DNA of 64,000 nt from Chlamydoabsidia padenii (GCA_025330725.1 JAIWND010000059.1:31042-95041), one strand, 5' to 3'; counted from the first letter of the stretch, positions 34,653 to 45,416 are shown. Translations and numbers: made by a program. Notes: generated by a model from the letters alone, not told the origin.

Positions 34653-35841
34653 ATTATTATTATTATTATTATTTTATTTTATTTTTTGCATAAGGGGTGA
34701 CTTTATTGAAACATAAAATAACTATAAATCCATCTCTGAGGAACTATCTTGTCCTTCTTCTTCGGTCTGCAGAGCATTAATCTCTACCACTAATTCTTTC
34801 ACGCCTTCTAATGAAAGCCAACCTTGATCAATCAATGTATATGCCAGAGGGTAGAACACATGAACTTGGACGTGTCGGAGAGCTCGGAGAAGGCGTCCTT
34901 TCTGGAGTTTCTGAGCTTTTGAGCGATGTTCGTCTTCTTCAAGCTCTGCGTACTGGGGATCGTTCAGGTTCTTGGGGTCAGCAGGGTCGAATGGAACGGA
35001 GGTAATATCATGGGACTTGAGAGTTGCGCGTAATGATGATGCATAGTCTTGGTGGATCAGCATGGCAATGATGTTTCTGGCTGGGAAGTGTATGTCAAGG
35101 ATTCGATGAGTTTGGATACCTAAAGCTCGTAGCTTTCGTCGAGTCGATATTCTTGATAGACGGTGTCGTGTTGGAATGTATATGAGTTTAAAAGCTTTAG
35201 GTTCAGTGGGAGGGCGTTGGAAAGTAGTTTAGGCAGATTGGATCCTTCTGGCTTGGTTTTTAGGTCTATGTTTCTTCGCAACCGTCGACCATGATTGTTG
35301 GGTTTCTGTTTGTTGATGGTGCGTATTCACGGTGTTGGTTCGGCAAAGAGATGGAGGCTTCATGTTGAGTCGAGGGTCTGTTGTAGGAGTCATATCAATA
35401 TTTTGCATTTCAAGGTGTTTTACTCGTTTTTGTAGCTTGGAGACCGTTTGCTGTAGTGGAGTGAGTTCGGCAATGAGGGTGGCCATTTGTTCTATTGTAG
35501 CTTGTAAGGTCTTGATAGTTCGTTGGAGTTGTTGGATAGTTTGGGACTTTGAGGTATCTACTCGTACCTTTTCGGTAAGGGAACCAGGAGGGCTCGGGGT
35601 ACTTTGTCGGTGTCTTGTCCGAAAGCGTATGGGTGCTGTTAATTTTGAGGTACTTCAAAAGTTCGTCATAATCTTGAGGTACTTCACCTTCATTAAGCTT
35701 CGCCGGTTTGTTAACACCTGTTTGGAAGTGTCCGAAACACCCTTTCATATACCTTAATACATCAGCCGGCCGTCTTCTTGTGAATGCAACAAAAGCCTCC
35801 TGGAAACCTTTTGCTTGCGCAGCTAAAAACTCCATCACCAC
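34653..35841 (-). mobile_element. LINE fragment: ORF1 plus 3' tail, no RT
   Basis: On the minus strand: 35841-35410 (ADVLRYMKGCFGHFQTG...), 35486-35229 (coiled-coil KLQKRVKHLEMQ, then SWSTVAKKHRPKNQARRIQ) and 35063-34722 (LIHQDYASSLRATLKSHDI, acidic end) resemble successive parts of a fungal LINE ORF1. Directly after the last stop comes a short 3' UTR with CAATAAAGTCACCCCTTATG and a tail of (ATA/AATA) repeats (34653-34688). No EN or RT sequence is present between, so the copy is internally deleted. Its 5' end falls inside a MULE gene. Confidence 0.5.
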
Positions 35842-36743
35842 ACCTAAAAAAAACTATCTTCTTTGAATTGAATTTGATACAAATGAAAAAAATCATCGAA
35901 GTATCGTTTAAATGCCAGTGTGTGTGAATGGCGAGTTACGGCAACATGGAGAACGACATGACGATCCAATTCCTTGCAGTATATAACAGAAGAACACAAA
36001 TTATAGTCTCGAAAGAGTTTAAACGTTACATCCACCAGGACAGGGTTGTTTTAGAAATTCAGGAATGGATTGATAGAGTCTGCCTTAATCGAGATAAAAA
36101 ATTCATCGATGTTAATATTGCATACTCGAAATACCCCAGGATTCTCTTTTTGAAGAGCAAGAAAATCCTCAATTGCTGTTTGATCTGATCGACTAATGCC
36201 ATAGGATTTAGCAATTTTGCGACATTCGTACTTGGTACGGTCAAGGTTCTGCAAAATAGGGTGAATGGAGCGGACAGACTTGAAACTACCAAAGCCAGGA
36301 GCATTACCAACCACGAGGACCTTCGCTGTTTCGTCGGGATATGATACAACCAACTCTTCGAGCTCTTTAACTTTATCTTGATGTAGGTGAAGAGGAGGGT
36401 ACGTTCCGTGAGAGTGCTTTTGGGAGCCCTTTTCGATATTAGGGTACATGCGACAGGTTCCTTGTTGAAAATCAAACTTTACTTTGACATCGCATGGAAC
36501 ATGAATGAAAACTTGTTCGCAATGCTTGCATTGGGCTTTAGTATCTGCAGCTCTATATCGTGGTCGTTTATCGATTGAATATAGAGGACATACTGAATTC
36601 GTACAAAGAACAGAGCCGAGGCACACCTTCGTAACATATTGACCCCATCGAGTAGGACGACTGTTTTGTTTATGCATGCACCAGCCAATGTCCATGATGG
36701 CGCGGAGATCAGCCTCCCCATTGTCGCTTTCAAGGAGAGACAT
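35842..36743 (-). pseudogene. MULE transposase N-terminal half, interrupted by the LINE
   Basis: From ATG 36741-36743 the frame runs 230 codons through a Cys/His DNA-binding region (CLGSVLCTNSVCPLYS, CKHCEQVFIHVPC, KHSHGTYPPLHLH) of the WRKY/GCM-like type found in fungal MULEs. It crosses one TAA near 36049 and continues in the same frame with LVDVTFKLFRDYNLCSSVIY, the first catalytic Asp block of the MULE domain. Sequence then switches to LINE ORF1 near 35842. The remaining transposase half was not found. Confidence 0.55.
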
Positions 36744-36759
36744 GGTAATGTCGGCATTA

Positions 36760-37455
36760 GAGAAAATCCTATACTACTATTAACTATCTAACCATTAACT
36801 ATCTAACTATAATTACATTGTATGGTATATATGATATAGCCTTACCATCCACCACAGCCGCCTGAAGGATTACCTTGAAAATAAGTCCGAAAGTCGGTAT
36901 GATGAAGGACCGGTGAAGAGCATCATGTTCGTATCCGATCAGTTAAAAAATATGTATTCGGTACTAAAAGACAGCGAAGTTGCCAGCCGTCGTCGCCACC
37001 ATCACCGACACACGTTTAGCTAGTAGCTTTTATACAAGATCTTTTTATTTTTATCTTTACCTTCTTTTATCAGTCCCTTCCATCTATTTCTATTTTTAAC
37101 ATTAGCTATTAGACTTTATCTTTATCTTTATCTTTATCTTCTTTTCTCTTTACTTTTTTTTAACTGTTATCTTTTATAAAATGCTGACTTGTCAACTATA
37201 TTAGTCCATCACTTTTTTGAAAGGAGGAAGGAAAAAACAGATCCACATCAAAAAAGTCTCTATTAGAGCCACAACTACAGTATTTTAGCTTGAATTTGAG
37301 GCAGCGTCAGTTTTTTTTAGACAGTGTGAATTAAAGTTTTAGACAGAGTTACATAATTTTTTAGACGGAGCGGAGATAATTTTTGGAAACTGGATCATTA
37401 TTTTTAAACGGATGAATATGCAAAGTGGACGCCAAGAAAAAAAAATCGAGACAAG
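36760..37455. other. Spacer with (TTATCT)n-like repeats
   Basis: Short TTTATC repeats at 37110-37140 and AT-rich DNA; no gene recognised. It ends at the left terminus of a Harbinger element. Confidence 0.5.
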
Positions 37456-37602
37456 TAGTGCTCTCTCATGACGACTTAAATTTCCATCGCATCAAAAGCA
37501 TCGCATCAAACTTTGATCTAAAATGGTAAGTGGTGGGTGGGACGAAAGTGATACGATGAGATGGTCGGGGTTGATTATTTTTCCATTTGATGCGATGGTT
37601 TT
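37456..37602 (+). repeat. Left terminal inverted repeat of the Harbinger element
   Basis: Pairs with 40692-40838. Contains two tandem ATCGCATCAAA blocks and ends with CCATTTGATGCGATGG. Confidence 0.85.
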
Positions 37603-37747
37603 TTGAGCCCAGGGGAAGTTGGTCTTTGATGTCGACCAAAGTGACAAATTGGCGGATTTTAAATGTTTCTCACACTTCCTTGTTATTCCTTTTTCTACTT
37701 TTTTTTGTTCCTTTCTCTTTTACTTACTTTTTTTTTTTTTCTTCAAC

Positions 37748-38707
37748 ATGCCTTCTTGGAACGACACACACATTCGCCATTTAATTGCCACCTACGCCTT
37801 TCACTCTGATATTATCAACATGCGAACTCAAAACTCCATCAAAAGCTCGCAATACGAAATGATATTGGCGAAATATCACGAACTGTCAGGGGACACTTCT
37901 CGGTCATTTGACTCCATCAAGCAAAAGTGGAAACGATTAGTTGACGAGTTCAAGTCGATTGCGACCCAGGTTGGACAAACGGGTAGTGGTGGGGGACCGG
38001 CTGCATCTCGTTGGGTATACTATGATCTCATGTATAATATATACCACGATGATCCCAATTTTTTTCCCACTGTTAGCCTGGACTCCATGCAACAGTCGAG
38101 CAACAACAACAACAACAACAGCAACTACGACAATGTCAGCAGCAACAGTGAGGACGACGGCAGCGACAACAACGACGACGATGGCGATGGCGATGACAGC
38201 GGCACCATCAACAACAATACTGATGACGAAAGCGATGAAGTGGACGATGAAGGTGAACAAAGAGGGCGGCCTCGACGTAGAACCCCTTTGCCATTAGCAC
38301 CAGCAGCAGCAACACCAACACCAGCAGCTCGACCTGGATGGCGTTTCACTACTGCCGATCGCCATGCTCTTCTGGAAAACCTGGCAAGCGAAAACAATGC
38401 CACCAGGGATTGTTTAAGAGAGTCGACGTCTGCGTTTATCCAGGCAATGAACGAAAGGGCGGCTCGTCGGGACCAGCGCCAGCAACAATTCTTGGCGAAC
38501 CAGGAACGGGCAATCCGGAACCAGGAACAGTTGACGGCGTCGATCAATGGGCTCATCCAGCTGATGACAAGTCGACCAACTCCTGCCGCGACCCGACCCA
38601 CTCCTTCTTACTACCCTCCCTCACCATCAAACCCCCGCCCCAATCCATCACAATCCCCATCCCCATCCCCATCCCCATTCCACTATAATAGACATAGCCA
38701 ACAATAG
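37748..38707 (+). CDS. Harbinger-associated Myb/SANT-like (trihelix) DNA-binding protein
   Basis: 319 aa, single exon from ATG 37748. The N-terminal 100 residues form a Myb/SANT-like trihelix (SWNDTHIRHLIATYAFHSDI, SFDSIKQKWKRLVDEFKSIA, RWVYYDLMYNIYHDDPNFFP), then an Asn and Asp/Glu-rich acidic spacer, a basic RGRPRRRTP patch, a Gln-rich helical region and a Pro/Ser tail. Harbinger elements typically encode such a partner, which binds element ends and carries the transposase into the nucleus. It faces the transposase gene of the same element. A protein with the same role sits at 60988-62158. Confidence 0.75.
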   Translation: MPSWNDTHIRHLIATYAFHSDIINMRTQNSIKSSQYEMILAKYHELSGDTSRSFDSIKQKWKRLVDEFKSIATQVGQTGSGGGPAASRWVYYDLMYNIYHDDPNFFPTVSLDSMQQSSNNNNNNSNYDNVSSNSEDDGSDNNDDDGDGDDSGTINNNTDDESDEVDDEGEQRGRPRRRTPLPLAPAAATPTPAARPGWRFTTADRHALLENLASENNATRDCLRESTSAFIQAMNERAARRDQRQQQFLANQERAIRNQEQLTASINGLIQLMTSRPTPAATRPTPSYYPPSPSNPRPNPSQSPSPSPSPFHYNRHSQQ

Positions 38708-38998
38708 ATATCATAATTATTCGATTTTAATAAAGATATAGTTTGATTGGATTTAAATAAATGTATGGTTTTTATTGGCTTATATATAAAGGTCTGATTC
38801 TATTCTATAAATCCGACCTATCCAACAACCTACGGATTTGATCACGGCGTGCACGCCCTTCAACGAAACTCGTTTGTCTCGTCGGATCTTGTCGTTGAGG
38901 TTGTGACTCCAATGAAATGGAAGCATTCCCATCACTCCAACTGTAAACTTCGTTTAACACATCATCATCCGCATCGGGGGGGAGAACGTCACTTGCAT

Positions 38999-40432
38999 TT
39001 ATACAATACAACTGACAAAAATAATTTTGGCATGGCGATCCACGTTGGTCACATAAAGATATGTGCCAATGAACCTCCATCGTGCCACCAATTCCCCAAA
39101 AGCCCGTTCTATCACGTTGCGAGTCGAAGCATGCACTTTGTTAAATTTCTTTTCCGATTGAGTGCCGTTTCGGGGATACGGCGTGATGAGGTGCTTCCCG
39201 AAGGCGTACGCAGAGTCTAATATAAAGTATGATTAGTTGGTAGTATAATAAATTCCCGTATTCTAGGTATTACCTCCAATGATGTACGTGCCGTTTGGGC
39301 AGATCATGTGATATGGGACGTGATTACGAGACGTAATGAGCTTGTTTATTCAAGTGAAGAAGAAAAAAAGTCTGTTACTGTTTTTCTATCTCTAATAAGT
39401 GTTTGTCCCATCAGTTAAGCCCCCACATTCGTAGTCCGAATGTGATCATCTTCAACTACTGTGTTACCATACGGATATACTTGTATGGTTCCTGAAAAAA
39501 TAAAAAATAAAAACTTGACTTGATTGCTCACTTCGAGATCAATCACTTCAATAAAAAATAAAAATAAAAAATAAACTACTGCCGTATACGACAGATCACA
39601 TCACCACGTTGCGACATGAGACTATGAAGGGTGCTTCGTTGATATGCCCGAGAATCGTGAGTACGACCTATAAAAATATAAAAATATAAAAAAAAAGTAA
39701 ATCGGATGAAGAATGTATAATATTTTTTTTATTACCTGGGTTACCCACATACACATAAGTGAAGCGCTTATGTGCATCACACACCGCCGTCAGATTCATG
39801 GACAAATGGTTTTTTCTGTCAAGGTAGTCCAATGGCCTAGCGGTGGTTGGCTTATGGATTCGCACCAGTTTGCCGTCGATAGCCCCCAGAACACCACCAG
39901 GAAGACGTCTTGATGATTGTTCACCGGGAAGACCAGTAACACCACGGAAGCCAGTCACCACACTTCTGACTTCAGCAGGACTAGTTGGCCAACTAATCAC
40001 CGACTGGAATACGTTAATCATCGCCTCCAGGAACCTTTTGGTGAAGTTATGATAGGAGCCCTGGCTGATTCCCATATGAGTGCTGAAAATATGGTACCCA
40101 AAATGACAGTTTGCAAACCGCCAGATGACCGCCGCAATTTGAATGTATGCTGGAGTTTGCAGCCCATCCGTATTGTAAACAGGATGTTCACTGAGTCGAT
40201 TGACCAACACTTCGAACGTTCGCTTTCCCATTCGATAGTGTGCCAAGTAGCTGTTGGTGGAGCGATCGTCCCGAAGGCCTGGGTGACTCACCGTCCAGTA
40301 AGTGGAATTCCGCGTGGTAGTTCGACTGGCGGAAAAGCTACCTGGAAAAGAGGACACAAGAGTATAGTACACAGTGTTGTACTTCAACGCCATCGTGTGT
40401 GCCTGAATTTCCGCGAGAAAGTGAAAGGCCAT
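38999..40432 (-). CDS. PIF/Harbinger DDE transposase (HARBI1-like nuclease)
   Basis: Model: complement(38999..39216, 39274..39340, 39427..39491, 39590..39667, 39736..40432), 374 aa, in frame, close to the ~350 aa of HARBI1. Catalytic residues: Asp in LGAIDGKLVRIHKP, Asp in IIGGDSAYAFG, Glu in RNVIERAFGELV; THDSRAYQRS follows the first block as in the family. The stop at 38999-39001 directly follows KIIFVSCIV. A compatible frame (ASDVLPPDADDDV...) continues to 38805 one base off, so either the tail was lost by a small indel or a longer intron-containing end exists. The intron at 39341-39426 has a weak GTGGGG donor. A Glu-coding GAA run precedes the first ATG. Confidence 0.75.
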
Positions 40433-40691
40433 TTCTTCTTCTTCTTCTTCTTCTTCGTCTTCGTCTTCGTCATGGAAGCTGGCAATGTCGGTACAAACAG
40501 AGGATTCAATAACAGCTTAAGAAATAACGGCAAGACTGAGGGTAACTCGTTGTTGTTGTTGTTGTTGTTGCATGTTGCATGTTGATTTCGAGTCGAAATG
40601 AATGAAGAAAGAAAGAGGATGGGAAAGAAAAAAGGGGCGAAAACCCAATATTTATTTTTAAACAGCGCCTTTAAATCACCCCTCAGGTTAG

Positions 40692-40838
40692 CAAAAACCA
40701 TCTCATCAAATGGAAAAACAATCAGCCCCGACCATCTCATCGTATCACTTTCGCCCCACCTACCACTTACCATTTTAGATTAAAGTTTGATGCGATGCTT
40801 TTGATGCGATGGAAATTTAAGTCGTCATGAGAGCACTA
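40692..40838 (-). repeat. Right terminal inverted repeat of the Harbinger element
   Basis: Pairs with 37456-37602; reads inward TAGTGCTCTCATGACGAC. Confidence 0.85.
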
Positions 40839-40849
40839 AAGGTAGAAAT

Positions 40850-41067
40850 AAATTTTAGACAACATGTTACTCCGAACCAAGTTCTCTTTGATGGCATCTA
40901 TCCCAAAAGAATTAGTGTGCCTGATCCAACCTTGATAATCTTCAATGGTGACACTTTTGCAAGCTTCAGCGATACAATCACTCAGCGTGTCGGCTTTACT
41001 GAGCGGATTTCTTCTAATCTGACTCTAGATTTTCGCCCAGCATTCTTCAATAGGATTGAGAAAGGGA
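40850..41067 (-). pseudogene. Tc1-like transposase C-terminal fragment
   Basis: The minus strand gives HPFLNPIEECWAKI-stop and then IRRNPLSKADTLSDCIAEAC, the third catalytic block (NPIE) and C-terminus of a Tc1/mariner-like DDE_3 transposase. One in-frame stop. The upstream part is cut off at 41068 where an LTR begins. Confidence 0.55.
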
Positions 41068-41539
41068 TGAGATGTCTGTATAAAATACGAGGTTTCAATG
41101 TATCTTTTATTATGAGATAAAAGTAAAGAGAAAAAAGTAACTCTTTGTTATGACACCTACATATAAAAAATAAAAAAACATCTTCGGCTGTGTTGTAGTG
41201 GTGGTTTATATAAATAAAGACTGTATGAATACTGAGTCAAAGGTGTGGGTCAAGTTTATTAGATAAAAATGAGAGAGAGAAGAAAACAGTAATACAAAAA
41301 CTACTCCCCGGATATAATAACAGGGCTGCAGGCAGAGGGACTGCTCTAGAATAATTTTATCCGAGCTGAGTATTCCAGCATGTATCACAATTGTTACTAA
41401 ATGCCTGTTAGAATACGACAGGCTGAGCCTAATTTCATTGGCTCTGCCTCATCTTCATCTTGTACCTGCATTTCTGAGTTTATAATCAAGTTATAGATGT
41501 GCAATACAAAAAAAAAACATGCCTTGTTTGCTTATGGAT
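41068..41539 (-). repeat. LTR family F, first copy, carrying a nested LTR A and truncated at its far end
   Basis: Starts TGAGATGTCTGTATAAAATA and matches the second copy at 48599-48896, but is interrupted at 41190 by LTR A and lacks the last ~55 bp because another LTR A (41540) follows directly. Confidence 0.75.
41191..41420 (-). repeat. Solo LTR A (copy 1) inside LTR F
   Basis: 230 bp, TGTTGTAGTGG...AATACGACA, same as the LTRs of the intact Gypsy element at 54422-59811 but in reverse orientation. Flanked by a GGCTG target duplication (41186-41190 and 41421-41425). Confidence 0.92.
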
Positions 41540-42164
41540 TGTTGTAGTGGTGGTTTATGTAAATAAAGACTGTATGAATACTGAGTCAAAGGTGTGGGCC
41601 AAGTTTATTAGATAAAAATGTGAGAGAGAAGAAAGCAGTAATGCAAAAACTACTGTCGTATCAGGCAAAATCAATAAAAGAACGTTAAAACTCAGCTGTC
41701 AAAAATTAAATTTAGCCGAGAATGATCGGCGATCGAAGAAGAAAAAAAAAAGAGAAAAACGGCGACCAATTCAACAACAGCCAAAGCATTGTCTTAGAAC
41801 CTGATCCCGTTATAAAACCCAATGAAATCAACTCCACTAAACAAAAGAAATAAAACCAGTCTTGTCAACTTCCCCTCATTGGCTCAACTCAACAAAAAGC
41901 CAAGGTTTAGAAATTTTTAGATTTTGTATAAGTAGTAGCTCTTGTATTGACCTTTCTTGGTTTTTCTTCCTCAATTCGATTTTAAAATAAAGATATACAA
42001 GGATCTCACTTAACTCTTGCTGTCTTTATTGTCGAATTTCACAACTACTCCCTGGATATAACAACAGGACTGCAGGCAGAGGGACTGCTCTAGAATAATT
42101 TTATCCGAGCAGAGTATTCTAACATGTAGCACAATTGTTACTAAATGCCTGTTATAATACGACA
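41540..42164 (-). repeat. Solo LTR A (copy 2), split by LTR B
   Basis: The two halves 41540-41653 and 42044-42164 together give one LTR A. Outer flanks (TGGAT left, AATGT right) do not match, so this copy probably arose by recombination rather than simple insertion. Confidence 0.85.
41654..42043 (+). repeat. Solo LTR B nested in LTR A copy 2
   Basis: 390 bp, starts TGTCGTATCAGGC and ends TTTCACA. A perfect ACTAC target duplication (41649-41653, 42044-42048) lies within LTR A sequence. AAATAAAGAT near 41985 could be its polyadenylation signal. Confidence 0.88.
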
Positions 42165-42612
42165 AATGTCACCCGTCATATACGTGAAGATAGAAATAAA
42201 ATTAGTGTAAGTAACCAGACCCTGGCAACCGCCGGATTTTTCGAACTATATGCTCTATATTAATGTATAATCCTTTTCCAATCAACGTAGGCTGATGACA
42301 ATAACGATGATATTGATATGGTGGTTTCGAATCAGATCACAATGACGACTTATCAGAAGAAGATAATGATGATGATGATAAAGATCTTGTTTTCGAAAAT
42401 CAAGAATCTGACACTATGATCGAAGCCGAAACCCTGTCCTTCTTTATGTCAAGATTCGACGCTATTACTGGAGCTTCTGCTAATGATGAAGATTTCGCAA
42501 TGGAGGATGTCACACTCGCTCAGAATGAAATCTGGGACAATATGACTCGACCAACACATCCCTTCCGCGATATACAAACCATGATCTTGATGGCATTAAT
42601 GCATGATGATGA

Positions 42613-42988
42613 TGTCAAGAATCGGACAGGCAGAGAGGTTAATACTTCGAACGGACAGATGACTGATGACTGGTAATGATTGTTGACCTAGGTGCAGTGT
42701 CAGATCAAGAGAGAAGAGTTGTTGGTTTTAAAAGGGTTTATTGATGTGATAAAAGATAGAGATAAAATAAAATACTAAACTAGGGGATATTTATACGGGG
42801 GACAAGAGATTGGTGCCAAGGCGAAGAGGACAAGGGAAGACAAGAAAAGGACAAGAGCACAAGAGGGGGACAAGAATGCCAAGGCTTCAGGTGAGGGAGA
42901 GAGAGAGGGTGATACAAGGTACAGGATCTTCAGGGTCCAGTTTGAAGTCCCGACATGTTATTTTTATTTGTGTTATTGATTCCTGACA
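42613..42988 (+). repeat. Solo LTR C in CACTA copy 1
   Basis: 376 bp, TGTCAAGAATCGG...TTCCTGACA, flanked by GATGA (42608-42612, 42989-42993). Strand is arbitrary. Removing it and one duplicate restores colinearity with copy 3. Confidence 0.88.
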
Positions 42989-43643
42989 GATGATGATATT
43001 ATATCGGAGAGGATGTTGAAGAAGATCTTGTATGCGATCAACCTGATCATACAAGTAAAATCACATTATGCAACCGAGGGCCGTGAATTTAAACTCCCGA
43101 AACTTGATGCACTCCTTAATTATCATAAGAGGAAGAGTAATGATGTGCCTGTGTTCCCAACCACAACAATGGAAGTCGAATTGGAGCTTAAGAAAACGAC
43201 GAAAACTGCCGATAACCGCATCATCAAGGAAGTTGAAATAAAGAAGGCCAATGTATATGCCAACATGCCTTCCGACCATATCCGTCTTTTGGTATCTGAT
43301 CCCGTTAAATGCTCAATGATTTCTTCGCTTTCGGATCGCTCGACTGGTCAACGAAAACATTTACAACAAGGTGATAAATGGAAAACTCATGAGCTTTTCC
43401 AGTATCCAATGATCGCAGTAAAAAATCAAGATTTCGGGGTCGGAGATCATGTTGAAACTCCCGTTTTACAAATGCATGCAATTATTAGTGGCTTCCATGT
43501 GGACAACGAACAGAAAATAGCCAGATGTTTTGAATATCTCGACTGTGGGAATGGCCGCCTCTTGATGTATCTTGAAAAAACATTGGTGGTGGTTGAATTG
43601 CTAAAGAAAGTTAATACTCCTTTTGTCAATGTGGATATCTGTC

Positions 43644-44028
43644 TGTCATGAACCGATTCTAATAATAGAATATCAAACTCCGCTCAGGAACCAGATCTAT
43701 GTACTTCGTCACTTACTCAGCTGACACCACACCTGACTCGTTTACTTCGCCACCTACTCAGCAATTACTGCGGCAGTCTGTAGAAATAGTATAAATACCC
43801 CCCCTTCTCGATCACTTTTCCAATTTCAATTATCAGTTATCTTCGTCATCATCTTAAATCTTTCTTTAAATCAATCCCTCCTTCTATTATCCAAAACCCC
43901 TTATATTAATAAAAGTCCAATTTTATTACATATAACTCCAATCTATCTATTCTATTCCATCTGGCTACGGTATATCCTATTCAACCAATCCAATCAAGTT
44001 CAATCAACCCCCTCAACAACCCGTGACA
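43644..44028 (+). repeat. Solo LTR D in CACTA copy 1
   Basis: 385 bp, TGTCATGAACCG...CCCGTGACA, flanked by CTGTC (43639-43643, 44029-44033). Contains AGTATAAATACC near 43790 (TATA-like) and AATAAAAGTCC near 43911 (polyadenylation-like), consistent with plus-strand orientation. Confidence 0.88.
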
Positions 44029-45188
44029 CTGTCAAACATTGTCATATAATGGTGTAGACCCTCCTGCCGGCCTTTTCGATCTGCATAAAAAATTAATTCA
44101 AAACCAGACCACCTTGAAACGTCAAATCCCCAACCATAATAAGGCATATCCCGTCAAAATCATACATATCCTTCTCTTCTCTGATGACACTTCTGTAAAT
44201 ATAAGCAAGCAATTCAGCAAATATGATAGTTGGTCGATGACCTGCCCTGCGATGCCCTTGTCAGAAAGAAATATACGGGAAAACACTTTCTTTATTTATG
44301 CTGTATCTGGATCAGAAGGTCTAAATGCTTTGCATGTGGTTCCTGGATTAGCCGAAGATTTGAAGAAACTGGAAGATGGTATTGTAATGTATTCCTCTGA
44401 AGTAGATGCAAATGTTCTTGTGGTGGCCCCCATTCTTTTTATAACCGCTGACAATTCCCGTCATTTCTAGTTATGGAGGTCGTTCATAAATAGCTACTTA
44501 CTGGAAATACTATTAGAATACCAAAACCAATAACTTCTGGCAACATTGTTATCCTCCCATTATTTAATGATTTAATCTGCCAACAAAAAAAAAGAACCAA
44601 GGAACATTACATGATCGCCGCATCCGAATATTTGAAATCCCGAATCATTGACAATGTTTTGCATGAATCAGCTAAATCAGCTAATTTAAGCTTCAAATAC
44701 AACGAATCAAAACATCTGTTGAAATTAAAATAATTCGATCCAGTAACTGACACTCCTGTAGAGGTTCTCCACACTATTCTTCTTGGTATTGCAAAATACT
44801 TGCTAACATGCCTTGTAAAAGACATTATAAGAGGAAATCAACAGCTCATGACACACCTTCAAAAACAACTGGAACAGCAATCGAAATCACCCAGCTATTT
44901 CAGGAACTTCAGGAGAAAAATCCAGCATGTTGGTTCCTTCCTCGGTCGGGATTTTAAACAACTGAGCCAAATTCGTCCTGTGGCTCTTCGGCTTGAATTT
45001 GGTACATACAGCAATAGACCTGTGGAAACGATACAAAACATTATCCTTTGCTTTTCTGCTTTGGCTGTTCTCTTTTCTCTCCTATTTGTTTGGTCCATTG
45101 AATACGATTTCGATCGTTATGTCCAATCTGTTGAAAACGCGGCAAAAAATGTTTTAAGTGCATTGTACAAATGCGAGTCCGACATCAA

Positions 45189-45416
45189 TGTTGTAGTGGT
45201 GGTTTATGTAAATAAAGACTGTATGAATACTGAGTCAAAGGTGTGGGTCAAGTTTATTAGATAAAAATGAGAGAGAAGAAAACAGTAATACAAAAACTAC
45301 TCCCTGGATATAACAACAGGACTGCAGGCAGAGGGACTGCTCTAGAATAATTTTATCCGAGCTGAGTATTTCAACATGTAGTACAATTGTTACTAAATGC
45401 CTGTTAGAATACGATA
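45189..45416 (-). repeat. Solo LTR A (copy 3) at the junction of two opposed CACTA relics
   Basis: 228 bp, starts TGTTGTAG and ends ACGATA instead of ACGACA. Flanks ATCAA and AGTTC do not match. Plus-strand CACTA copy 1 stops on its left and minus-strand copy 3 stops on its right. Confidence 0.88.

Larger units (their letters stand above)
37456..40838. mobile_element. Complete PIF/Harbinger-type DNA transposon with two genes
   Basis: Left end TAGTGCTCTCTCATGACGAC and right end reading inward TAGTGCTCTCATGACGAC are terminal inverted repeats that stay alignable for about 147 bp (37456-37602 and 40692-40838), with a 2-bp CT indel and a few substitutions. AAG directly flanks both ends (37453-37455; 40839-40841), a 3-bp duplication as expected for the superfamily, though TWA is usual. 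Inside are a plus-strand Myb/SANT-like gene and a minus-strand DDE transposase gene, which converge. The subterminal DNA carries repeated GCATCGCATCAAA motifs. Confidence 0.85.
42285..45188 (+). pseudogene. CACTA (Tnp2-like) transposase relic, copy 1
   Basis: Pieces on the plus strand: acidic N-terminal part and FFMSRFDAITGAS (42416-42612), LKKILYAINLIIQVKSHYAT (42989-43643), the catalytic block with LFSDDTSVNISKQFSKYDSW and then ITADNSRHF (44039-44470), and VEVLHTILLG-like / KIQHVGSFLGRDFKQLSQIR (44750-45188). The DDTSGN..KQ and DNPRHS..C..C order is that of fungal Tnp2/CACTA transposases. It is interrupted by LTR C, LTR D and LTR A and contains several stops (for example 44470). The C-terminus beyond 45188 is lost at LTR A copy 3. 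Confidence 0.6.

Noticed and set aside
37941..38601. Overlapping ORFs on both strands of the Harbinger SANT gene
   Set aside because: They arise from the repetitive CAA/GAC codon composition and have no family resemblance.
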